Origin: JAIVJN01 sp036732565
Lineage (GTDB): Bacteria > Acidobacteriota > Vicinamibacteria > Vicinamibacterales > UBA2999
Length of the DNA stretch: 21,696 nt
Reading direction: 5' to 3'
Assembly (NCBI GenBank): GCA_036732565.1
Contig: DAINCF010000040.1
Coordinates: forward strand, 1 to 21,696
Shown here: positions 11,592 through 19,152 of the stretch, piece after piece
Numbering within the stretch: position 1 is the stretch's first letter
How the letters are laid out: every line of letters begins with the position of its first letter
Made by a program: the position numbers and the translations under genes
The notes under the pieces: generated by a model
What the model was told of the DNA's origin: nothing
The model's input: the letters and a program-made list of their open reading frames with translations, nothing else
Database searches by the model: none

Positions 11592-14288
11592 TTACTCTCC
11601 ACGCAACGCACGAACCGGGTCGACCGACAGCGCTCCATGCGCGGGGATGTAGCTGGCGAGCGCTGCGATGCCGACGAGACCAAGGGAGACCAGCGCGTAG
11701 GTCATCGGATCCAACGGGCTCGTGCCGAACAACAGCGACGCCATCAGCCGGGTGAGCACGGCCGCGCCGGCCAGACCACACACGACGCCGATCGCGGCGA
11801 GCACCACGCCGTGGCGCACGAACATCCCCTGCAGCTCGGCGTGCCGCGCGCCGAGCGCGACGCGAATGCCGATTTCGCGCGTGCGCTGGCTGACGGCGTA
11901 GGCGATCACGCCGTAGATGCCGATGATGCCGAGCAGCAGCGCCATGGCCGCGGCAATTGCCAGCATCACCAGCGTGAACGACGCGCCGGCCAGCGACCGC
12001 TCGTAGACATCACCGAGCGTCATGATGCGGGTCAGCGGCAGATTCGGATTCACCGCCCAGATCGCCTCCCGGATCTCGTTCTGCAGCCCCTCCGATCCCG
12101 CACGATCGCTGCGCACGGCGAAGGTCACGGCGCGCTGCACGGCGACACGGACCTCGAAGTGGTTCTCCATCAGCGAGGGCCAGTAGACGACCGTCGGCGC
12201 CGGACGGTGCACACCCTCGTTGTACACGTCTCCGACCACGCCGACGATCTCGCGCCAGGGATTGTCTTTGGTCGCGCGAATGCGCTTGCCGACCGCCAGC
12301 GCCGGCTCGCCCCACAGCTCGCGCGCCATGTTCTCCGAGATCACCGCGACGGTTCTGCGTTCTACCAGCTCGCTCATGGTGAAGTCGCGGCCGGCCACCA
12401 CCGGCGTGCCGACGGTCTGGAAGAACCCGGGCGCGACGAACCGGAACCAGCGCATCACCGAAGGACGCTCGCCTCGGGTGGCGTCATCCTCGGCGTACAC
12501 GGTCGAACGTCCGGTCGCTGCGTCCAGCGGCACGGCGCCCGCAAACGAGACCGCGGAGACTCCCGACATGGCCGCCATGCGGTCCCGCATCTCCGTCTGC
12601 ATCTGGAGGACGCGCGCGGGCTCCGGGATCTGCGCCGCCGGAATGGTTACCCGCACCAATTGCACATGGTGCGGATCCGCGAAGCCCGGCTGCACGGCGC
12701 GCATCGCCATGAAGGTGCGCACCATCAGGCCCGAGCCGATGAGCAGGATCAGCGCCAGCGCCACCTGCACGACCACCAGGGCGTTGCGCGTGCGATGTCT
12801 TTCCCTGCTGTCGCTGGACGTCCGGCCGCTGGCGCGAAGGGGATGCGCGATCTTCCAACTCGCGTGCCTGACGATCGGAATGCATCCGAACAACACCACC
12901 GACAGCAGCGAGATGATCAGCGCGAACATCATCACAATCGGATCCAGCGTGATGTCGCGGAGCCGCGGGAGTGTGGCCGGGCCGATCGTCACCAGCAGCC
13001 GGAGCCCCGCGGCGGCCAACGCCAGGCCCAGCGCTCCGCCCAAGAGCCCCAGCACCAGGCTCTCGAGCAGCATTTCTCGCGCGAGACGCACCCTTCCAGC
13101 CCCCAGTGCCGCACGCACCGCCAGCTCGTGTTGCCGGCCTTCGGCGCGCACCAGCAGCAGGTTCGCGACGTTGGCACACGCGATCAGCAGGACGAGGCCG
13201 ATCGTGCCCATCAGGACCCACAGCACGTTGCCGATGTCGCCGACGACCGCGTGCTTCAGCGGCGCCAGGGCCGGCGTCGGCCGCGCCTTCTCGAACGCCT
13301 CTCGGTCGATGCCGGGAAACGACGGCCAGGCATTCAGCCAGATCGGCAGCATGCGCGCGACGTCCGCGTTGGCTTGCGCGATCGTCACGCCGGGCAACAG
13401 CCGCGCCACACCGGAGTAGTTGAATTGGCCAAGCGTCAGATCGCTCGTCTGGAACCGCACTGGAAGGATCAGGTCCGGCGCTCGATCGAGCAGCTGGAAC
13501 CCCGGCGGCATCACGCCGATCACCGTTCGCGGACGGCCGTCGACGAGGATGGGCGTCCCCACGATCGCGCTCGCGCCTCCGAATCGCCGTTGCCAAAAGC
13601 CGGCGCTGAGCATGACCACCTCGTCCGATCCCAGCGTGTGGTCCTCGGGCGCGAACCAGCGGCCCAACGCGGGCTGGATCCCCAGGGCACGTAACGCGCC
13701 ATGGGTGACGTCGACCTTCTCGACTTCTTCAGGTGCGGCATCGCCGACGACGCTGGCGGTACCCCGCGCCCAGAGGCCGAGCTCTTGAAACGATCGATTC
13801 TCTTGCCCGTAGGTGGCGAGCAGCGCGGCCGACATCCGATACCGGCCGTTCCCGCTCATGCCCGGCGCCGTGTGCTCGAGCCAGACCAGCGCGTCGGCAT
13901 CCGGATACGGCAGCGGCTTGAGCAGCACGCCGTTGACGACGGAGAACACGGCGGTGGTCGCGCCGATGCCCACCGCCAGGGTCAGGACCGCCACGACAGT
14001 GAAGGCAGGCGCGCGGCGAAGCGCGCGGAGGCCGTAGCGGAGATCTCGCCACGAGTCCTGCAGCAGCGCCGGGCGGAACTCATCCCGCGTGCTTTCCTTC
14101 ACGCGTTCGACCCCGCCAAACGTGATCAGCGCCCGCCGACGCGCCTCGTCGGGCGGCATGCCGGCGCGCAGGTTCTTCTCGATCTGTCGATCGAGGTGGA
14201 ACCCGATCTCTTCGTCGAGGCCCCGTTCGAGCGAGCCGAGGTGCGTGAGCGATCGCAGTCGACGCCAGGTCTCTCGCGTCTTGCTCAT
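11592..14288 (-). CDS. ADOP-type permease (MacB/FtsX-like, no ATPase)
   Basis: The 898-residue membrane protein has the layout of acidobacterial duplicated orphan permeases. An N-terminal cytoplasmic helical segment (residues 1-80: LDEEIGFHLDRQIEKNLRAGMPPDEARRRALITFGG) is followed by RDLRYGLRALRRAPAFTVVAVLTLAVGIGA with the first membrane helix. Then come a periplasmic MacB-like domain, three FtsX helices (about 365-490), a linker with RTRNALVVVQVALALILLIGSGLMVRTF, a second periplasmic domain and three final FtsX helices (about 780-890). It ends in DPVRALRGE, the characteristic finish. No nucleotide-binding domain is encoded beside it, hence 'orphan'; any ATPase partner or mechanotransmission role is unproven. 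The ATG at 14288 is 13 nt after the PadR gene, so it is one operon under PadR control. Confidence 0.95.
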   Translation of the reverse strand: MSKTRETWRRLRSLTHLGSLERGLDEEIGFHLDRQIEKNLRAGMPPDEARRRALITFGGVERVKESTRDEFRPALLQDSWRDLRYGLRALRRAPAFTVVAVLTLAVGIGATTAVFSVVNGVLLKPLPYPDADALVWLEHTAPGMSGNGRYRMSAALLATYGQENRSFQELGLWARGTASVVGDAAPEEVEKVDVTHGALRALGIQPALGRWFAPEDHTLGSDEVVMLSAGFWQRRFGGASAIVGTPILVDGRPRTVIGVMPPGFQLLDRAPDLILPVRFQTSDLTLGQFNYSGVARLLPGVTIAQANADVARMLPIWLNAWPSFPGIDREAFEKARPTPALAPLKHAVVGDIGNVLWVLMGTIGLVLLIACANVANLLLVRAEGRQHELAVRAALGAGRVRLAREMLLESLVLGLLGGALGLALAAAGLRLLVTIGPATLPRLRDITLDPIVMMFALIISLLSVVLFGCIPIVRHASWKIAHPLRASGRTSSDSRERHRTRNALVVVQVALALILLIGSGLMVRTFMAMRAVQPGFADPHHVQLVRVTIPAAQIPEPARVLQMQTEMRDRMAAMSGVSAVSFAGAVPLDAATGRSTVYAEDDATRGERPSVMRWFRFVAPGFFQTVGTPVVAGRDFTMSELVERRTVAVISENMARELWGEPALAVGKRIRATKDNPWREIVGVVGDVYNEGVHRPAPTVVYWPSLMENHFEVRVAVQRAVTFAVRSDRAGSEGLQNEIREAIWAVNPNLPLTRIMTLGDVYERSLAGASFTLVMLAIAAAMALLLGIIGIYGVIAYAVSQRTREIGIRVALGARHAELQGMFVRHGVVLAAIGVVCGLAGAAVLTRLMASLLFGTSPLDPMTYALVSLGLVGIAALASYIPAHGALSVDPVRALRGE

Positions 14289-14301
14289 GATGGCTTCCCT
14301 A

Positions 14302-14637
14302 CTACACTTTCGCCTCGAGTACCAGGTTGACCGCGCGGGAGGTGCGACGCCACTGCGTCAGCTCTTCGTCCAACCGTCGCCGTCCGTCGCGGGTGAGCGC
14401 GTAATAGCGCGCGCGACGACTGTTCTCCGTCACCTTCCACTCGGATCGAATCAGACCTTGGCGTTCGAGCCGATAGAGCGCCGGATACAGCGTGCCCTGC
14501 CCCAACTGCAGGACGTGCTCCGACCATTGCTCGATGCGCTCGGTGATGCCCCAGCCGTGCATCGGCTCGAGCTGCAGCGCCTTGAGCACGAGCATGTCGA
14601 GGGTGCCTTGCAGGACGTCGCCTCGTTCCTTCGCCAC
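14302..14637 (-). CDS. PadR-family transcriptional regulator
   Basis: The 111-residue winged-helix protein begins MAKERGDVLQGTLDMLVLKAL. It continues with the family hallmarks HGWGITERIEQWSE, LGQGTLYPALYRLERQGLIRSEW (recognition helix and wing) and RARYYALTRDGRRRLDEE, plus a C-terminal dimerisation helix. The length is typical of the short PadR-s2 group. The GTG start at 14637 is preceded by AAGGAAG. PadR regulators paired with ADOP permeases are a standard arrangement in Acidobacteriota and are presumed to repress their own operon. A dyad just downstream of the promoter supports autoregulation. The inducing ligand is unknown. Confidence 0.95.
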   Translation of the reverse strand: MAKERGDVLQGTLDMLVLKALQLEPMHGWGITERIEQWSEHVLQLGQGTLYPALYRLERQGLIRSEWKVTENSRRARYYALTRDGRRRLDEELTQWRRTSRAVNLVLEAKV

Positions 14638-14644
14638 GTTCTTC

Positions 14645-14692
14645 CTTTCGATAGACGAAAGAAGAGTACGCGGAGTTCCTTTCGACTGTCAA
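14645..14692 (-). promoter_or_regulatory. Promoter and candidate PadR operator for the padR-ADOP operon
   Basis: On the minus strand TTGACA (14687-14692) and TACTCT (14663-14668) are separated by 18 bp, a good -35 and a fair -10. Immediately downstream, CTTTCG (14645-14650) and CGAAAG (14656-14661) form an exact 6-bp inverted repeat over the expected transcription start. TCGAAAGGAA occurs twice as a direct repeat, in the spacer (14676-14685) and before the start codon (14642-14651). This placement suits repression by the operon's own PadR. Confidence 0.65.
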
Positions 14693-14704
14693 GAGGAAGG
14701 AGGC

Positions 14705-15505
14705 CTAGGCGGAGCGTCGAGCCTCGGAGGCGGTATCGAGCGCGGCGCTGATCGCGTTGGCGATGCTCTTCACGTGGCGCGCGAAGGCGCCGTCTCGCGC
14801 TTTCGGCATGCGCGTCGCGGGCGCCGAGATCCCGATCGCCGCGATGACCAGGCCGTCCCGGTCGCGAACCGGCGCCGCCATGCACCGCACGTCGTCGACG
14901 TACTCCGCATCGTCAATCGAGTACCGCTTGGCCCGAATCTCCGCGCACACCGCCGCCAGTTGGCCGATCGACGCGATCGTGCGTGGCGTGTGACGCGCCA
15001 GCGGCCCGGCGCCGAACAACGCCGTCAGCTGGGCGGCGCTGAAATCCGCGAGCAGCGCCTTGCCGTGCGCGGTGCAGTACAGCGGCACGAACTCGCCGGT
15101 CTGTCCGGGCACGACGAGGCCTGGCTTGGTCGAGGCGTGGTGATCGATGAAGAACGCCTGGCGGCCTTCACGCACGGCCAGGTGCGAGGTCTCGCCCGTC
15201 AGGTCGGTGAGCCGCTTGACGTGCTCATGGCAGACGGTGACGAGCATCCCGCTCCAGTCGTATTTGTGCGAGAGGTGCCAGATGGCCGGCCCGAGCACGT
15301 AGGTCTTCCGGCCGTTCGGGTTGGCGAGGAATCCGCGGCGCTTCAACGTGTTGGCGAGCCGGAAGGCGCTGCTCGGATCGACGTCGAGCAGCGCGGTGAG
15401 CTGTGCCAGCGGGACCGGCTCGGCCGACTTCGCGACGGTCTCGAGGATCGACAGGGCTCGATCCACGCTTTGAACGGACGGGGTAGCAAGGGCGCCTTTT
15501 CTCAT
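14705..15505 (-). CDS. IclR-family transcriptional regulator
   Basis: The 266-residue protein has an N-terminal winged helix (residues 10-70: VQSVDRALSILETVAKSAEPVPLAQLTALL...SSAFRLANTLKRRGFL). This is joined to an IclR effector-binding domain (about 80-255: LTGETSHLAVREGRQAFFIDHH, YCTAHGKALLADF, SIDDAEYVDDVRCMAAPVRDRDGLVIAAIGISAPATRM). The family senses small metabolites such as sugar acids, glyoxylate or aromatics and acts as repressor or activator at a neighbouring operon. It diverges from the receptor-PQQ dehydrogenase genes across 230 bp, so control of these genes is the natural inference. The start is the ATG at 15505. The effector cannot be deduced. Confidence 0.94.
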   Translation of the reverse strand: MRKGALATPSVQSVDRALSILETVAKSAEPVPLAQLTALLDVDPSSAFRLANTLKRRGFLANPNGRKTYVLGPAIWHLSHKYDWSGMLVTVCHEHVKRLTDLTGETSHLAVREGRQAFFIDHHASTKPGLVVPGQTGEFVPLYCTAHGKALLADFSAAQLTALFGAGPLARHTPRTIASIGQLAAVCAEIRAKRYSIDDAEYVDDVRCMAAPVRDRDGLVIAAIGISAPATRMPKARDGAFARHVKSIANAISAALDTASEARRSA

Positions 15506-15546
15506 CGCGTCAAGACCTTATCGCGCGGTTGTCTGTCGGACAAGTA

Positions 15547-15568
15547 GGGGCGGCTCGCGAGCCGCCCC
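15547..15568. repeat. Perfect 22-bp GC palindrome, possible dispersed repeat
   Basis: GGGGCGGCTCG (15547-15557) is followed at once by its exact reverse complement, ending at 15568. It resembles the TAGGGGCGGCTC-type hairpin repeats scattered in intergenic DNA of many GC-rich genomes. Only one copy occurs here, so the repeat status is by resemblance. It sits 42 bp upstream of the IclR gene start and would form a very stable hairpin in its leader. Confidence 0.45.
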
Positions 15569-15628
15569 GACTTCGCGTCACGGTCATCTCCTTGACCGCC
15601 GCCATCGTCGGTTAGTAAGGTAGCCCGC

Positions 15629-15660
15629 GCGCAAGAAATAGAGATTGCGCTATTCGCAAG
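15629..15660. promoter_or_regulatory. Candidate IclR operator: repeated CGCAA half-sites
   Basis: GCGCAA (15629-15634) and TTGCGC (15645-15650) form an exact inverted repeat with a 10-bp spacer. TTGCG (15645-15649) and CGCAA (15655-15659) form a second with a 5-bp spacer, so CGCAAG occurs twice at a 25-bp step. The cluster lies in the divergent space between the IclR gene and the receptor gene, where such a regulator would bind. No convincing promoter boxes were placed around it. Confidence 0.45.
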
Positions 15661-15678
15661 TTGTTTCAGTGTCTCCTG

Positions 15679-15696
15679 CCGGGGCATCCGCCCCGG
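15679..15696 (+). promoter_or_regulatory. Leader hairpin upstream of the receptor gene
   Basis: CCGGGGC (15679-15685) and GCCCCGG (15690-15696) pair around ATCC. The hairpin ends 39 bp before the receptor start codon. A TTTTT tract at 15717-15721 is 20 nt away, too far for a standard intrinsic terminator. It could act as a leader structure, or it could be chance in GC-rich DNA. Confidence 0.3.
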
Positions 15697-15735
15697 CGCG
15701 CGAGCTTGACACCTGATTTTTGTTCGAGGGGGCAT

Positions 15736-18700
15736 ATGCGGACCATCTGCGCAATCGGGCGTTTCGCATCGGCGGTCTGTGGACTGAGCCTGCTCCTCAC
15801 CACTGGGCTGGCGCACGCACAGGTTCTGTCCGGATCCGTGGTGGTGGAAGTCCGCGACGAGTCTGGCGGCGCGATCGTCGGCGCCGAAGTCACCATCGTG
15901 CAAACCGAGACCAATTGGACCCGGAGCAGCACGACCGCCGAGAACGGCACGGCGAGCTTCGCCACCGTGCCGCTGGGCACGTTCCAAGTGAAGGTCGTGC
16001 TCAGCGGGTTCAACGAGTCGCTGACCAACGACGTCCGCGTCACCCAGGACAGCGTCAGTCGAGTCCGATCCACCCTCGTCATCGGGGCGATCACCGACTC
16101 GGTCAGCGTCAGCGCCGGCACCGCCGTGCTGCAGACCGATCGCGCCGACGTGCGCACGGAGCTCGCCGCGACGCAGCTCCAGAACCTTCCGGTTCCGGTC
16201 GGACGCAACTACCAGAACCTGTTCGTCACCATCCCGGGCGTCTCGCCTCCCGAGAACATGCATTCAGTGGCCGTGAACCCCGCGCGCGGGCTGGGCTTCA
16301 ACTCCAACGGCACCACCCGCAACTCCAACGCCATCCGCATCGAAGGCTCGATCACGAACAACCTCTGGCTCCCGCACGTGGCCGCGTACGTGCCGGCGCT
16401 CGAGGCCATCGAGACCGTCAGCGTCGTCACCAGCACGTTCGACGCCGATCAGGGGCTCTCCGGCGGGATGTCGGCGAACGTCGTGATCAAGAGCGGGACC
16501 AACCAGTTCCGCGGCTCGCTGTTCGAGTACTTCTACAACGAGAAGATGAAGTCGCGGCCGTACTTCCTGCCGGCGACCGAAGAACAGCCGAAGGCGCGTC
16601 AGAACCAGTTCGGCGGCACCCTCGGCGGTCCGATCGTCCGCAACCGACTCTTCTTCTTCGGTAGCTACGAGGGCACCTACGACAACCAGGTCGGGCAGCG
16701 CTTCGGCACGGTGCCGACCGCCGCGATGCGCAACGGCGATCTCTCCGCCTCGGGAACGCCCATCTACGATCCCTCGACGGGCAACGCTGACGGCAGTGGC
16801 CGGACGGCGTTCAGCGGCAATCAGATCCCACGCGACCGACTCGATCCGATCACGCAGAAGCTCCTCGCCGATCTCCCGCTGCCCACGTTCAACGATCGGC
16901 TGTCGGACAACTACTTCGTGACCGGGCTCTTCGAGTTCGCGCGTCGCAAGACCGACGCGAAGGTCACGTTCAACGCCACCGAGAAGCTCATGATGTCGGC
17001 CCGTCTCGGCTGGTTGAACTACGACTTCAAGAGCCCGCCGATGTTCGGGGACCTTGGTGGGCCGCCGGTCCACATGCCGGCCGCCAAGATGGGCGACGGC
17101 CTCGGCGATACCTACACCATCACCGGCAGTGCGACCTACGCCCTCAGACAGAACTTTCTCATCGAGACCTACACCGGCATCACCTTGATCCAGGTCCTGT
17201 CCGAGCCGCCGCGCATGGACGAGAATCTCGGGCTCGACTTCCTCGGCATCCCCGGGACGAACGGGCCGAGCCGGCTCTATGGCGGCTGGCCGCAGTTCGA
17301 TGTCACCGGGTTCTCCCAGATCGGCTACTCCGGCAGCATGGGCTCGCCCTACATCGACGACAACTGGCAGTATCAGTACTCGGCGAACGCGAGCTGGACG
17401 AAGGGCGCCCACATCTTCCGCTTCGGCGGCGACATCGTCCGCCAGGCGCTGAACCGGTTCGAGACCGGCAACGGCTCGGGGACCTTCACGTTCGCCGGAG
17501 GACCGACGACCACGCTGGGCGGGGCCTCGCCGAACCTCTACAACAACTTCGGGTCGTTCCTGCTCGGCCTGCCAACGCAGATCGCGAAGAGCGAGATCCC
17601 GTTCGAGGACAACCAGACGCGCAGCCGCAACTGGCAGTTCAGTCTGTTCGCGAAAGATCAGTGGCACATCGGTCGCGCCCTCACCGCGTCGCTCGGCGTA
17701 CGGTGGGACTACTTCCCTGCCGGCACGCGGACGACGCGAGGGCTGGAGCGGTTCGACTACGAGAACAACCAGATGCTAATCTGCGGCGTCGCCGACGTGC
17801 CCAAAGATTGCGGCTACGACATGGGCTTCGGCAACTTCTCGCCGCGCCTCGGCCTGGCGTATCGCGCCAGCGACGCGATGGTCATCCGCGGCGGCTACGG
17901 CATCAACTACGACCCGTATCCGCTGGCGTTCACGCGCGATCTGCTCGGGAACTATCCGTCCAGCATCGGGCTGACGCTGACCCAACCGAACGCGTTCCAA
18001 CCCGCAGGCAGGCTCGCGAACGGCATTCCGCCGATCCAAGTGCCTGATATCAGCAGCGGTCGGATCCCCGTCCCCGCCAACATCGGCGCCCGCACGCTCG
18101 ATGACAAACCGAAGCGCGGCTACATCCACTCGTGGAACGTCACGATGCAGCGAGAGCTGCCGTGGGCGTTGACGGGACAGGTCGCCTACGTGGGCACGCG
18201 CCAGCGCGACATCAATCAGATCCTGAACATCAACGCGGGACAGGTGATCGGAGCCGGGGACGCGGGTCGGCCGTTCTTCGCGCAGTTTCGACGCACCGCC
18301 GAAACCGGCCTGCTGACCAACGTCGGCTGGAGCGACTACGACGCGCTGCAAACCTCGCTGCAGCGTCGCTTCGTCAACGGCTTCCAGTTGACCGTCGGCT
18401 ATACCTTGGCGAAGGCGTTCGGCATCTGCTGTGACAACCTGGCGGACAACCCGCCAGAGGTCCAGGCGATGGAGTACTTCTACTTGAACGAGGCGCCCCT
18501 GAACCACGATCGTCGCCACAACTTTCAGACGTCGTTCATCCTGGAGCTTCCGTTCGGCAACGGCAAGCGCTTCCTCAACAACGGCGGCGTGATGGCGGCC
18601 ATCGCCGGCGGCTGGCAGGTCAACGGGCTGTTCAGCGCGTATTCGGGGGCGCCGATGACGATCAGGGCCGCGGGCACGTCGCTCAACCTGCCGAACAGCA

Positions 18701-19122
18701 CGCAGGTCGCGGATCAGATCAAGCCTGACGTCGACATCCCCGGGGACATCGGGCCGACGGTGTCGTACTTCGATCCGACCGCGTTTGCGCCGGTGACCCA
18801 GGCGAGATTCGGGAATGCGGGCCTCAACAGTCTCCGCGGCCCCGGGTTCGCCAACGTCGATTTCAGCGTGCAGCGTCAGTTCTCGCTCGGCCAGCGCATG
18901 AACCTGCAGTTCCGGGCCGAGGTCTTCAACCTGACCAACACGGCGCATTTCGGCAATCCGGGCGCCACGTCCAACAGTTTGAACGTCTCCAACCTGCAGC
19001 TCAACGCCGATGGGTCGGTGCGCAACCTGGGCGGCTTCTCGACGATCACCACCACCGCCAACAGCGGCCGCGACGGCATCGACGAGCGCCTCTTCCGCGT
19101 CGGCGTGCGCTTCGGTTTTTGA
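15736..19122 (+). CDS. TonB-dependent receptor, Oar-like, of the PQQ dehydrogenase locus
   Basis: The ATG at 15736 with GAGGGGG just upstream gives 1128 residues; the open frame 5' of it lacks a signal-like sequence. A signal peptide (about 1-28, cleavage AHA-Q) precedes a carboxypeptidase-regulatory-like domain (30-110: LSGSVVVEVRDESGGAIVGAEVTI). The plug has the hallmark LPVPVGRNYQNLFVTIPGV and MSANVVIKSGTNQFRGSLFEYF. The barrel ends in RVGVRFGF. The same architecture is seen in the receptor at 166-3651, but the two proteins diverge extensively, so they are paralogues with different ligands. It leads a co-oriented series with the quinoprotein 30 bp downstream. Expression is probably governed by the divergent IclR protein. 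It resides in the outer membrane and depends on TonB for energy. Confidence 0.95.
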   Translation: MRTICAIGRFASAVCGLSLLLTTGLAHAQVLSGSVVVEVRDESGGAIVGAEVTIVQTETNWTRSSTTAENGTASFATVPLGTFQVKVVLSGFNESLTNDVRVTQDSVSRVRSTLVIGAITDSVSVSAGTAVLQTDRADVRTELAATQLQNLPVPVGRNYQNLFVTIPGVSPPENMHSVAVNPARGLGFNSNGTTRNSNAIRIEGSITNNLWLPHVAAYVPALEAIETVSVVTSTFDADQGLSGGMSANVVIKSGTNQFRGSLFEYFYNEKMKSRPYFLPATEEQPKARQNQFGGTLGGPIVRNRLFFFGSYEGTYDNQVGQRFGTVPTAAMRNGDLSASGTPIYDPSTGNADGSGRTAFSGNQIPRDRLDPITQKLLADLPLPTFNDRLSDNYFVTGLFEFARRKTDAKVTFNATEKLMMSARLGWLNYDFKSPPMFGDLGGPPVHMPAAKMGDGLGDTYTITGSATYALRQNFLIETYTGITLIQVLSEPPRMDENLGLDFLGIPGTNGPSRLYGGWPQFDVTGFSQIGYSGSMGSPYIDDNWQYQYSANASWTKGAHIFRFGGDIVRQALNRFETGNGSGTFTFAGGPTTTLGGASPNLYNNFGSFLLGLPTQIAKSEIPFEDNQTRSRNWQFSLFAKDQWHIGRALTASLGVRWDYFPAGTRTTRGLERFDYENNQMLICGVADVPKDCGYDMGFGNFSPRLGLAYRASDAMVIRGGYGINYDPYPLAFTRDLLGNYPSSIGLTLTQPNAFQPAGRLANGIPPIQVPDISSGRIPVPANIGARTLDDKPKRGYIHSWNVTMQRELPWALTGQVAYVGTRQRDINQILNINAGQVIGAGDAGRPFFAQFRRTAETGLLTNVGWSDYDALQTSLQRRFVNGFQLTVGYTLAKAFGICCDNLADNPPEVQAMEYFYLNEAPLNHDRRHNFQTSFILELPFGNGKRFLNNGGVMAAIAGGWQVNGLFSAYSGAPMTIRAAGTSLNLPNSTQVADQIKPDVDIPGDIGPTVSYFDPTAFAPVTQARFGNAGLNSLRGPGFANVDFSVQRQFSLGQRMNLQFRAEVFNLTNTAHFGNPGATSNSLNVSNLQLNADGSVRNLGGFSTITTTANSGRDGIDERLFRVGVRFGF

Positions 19123-19152
19123 GGGGCGCGACTCGAGGCTCGGACGATTCGT

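Noticed and set aside
11637..13694. 685-codon open frame on the plus strand opposite the ADOP permease
   Set aside because: The composition is dominated by Arg, His, Gln and Asp with no hydrophobic core. It is an antisense shadow.
16264..17667. 467-codon minus-strand frame inside the second receptor
   Set aside because: It is low in hydrophobic structure and Arg/Glu/Val-rich, and the opposite strand encodes a canonical receptor.
17776..18948. 390-codon minus-strand frame in the receptor barrel region
   Set aside because: Antisense shadow with no recognisable features.
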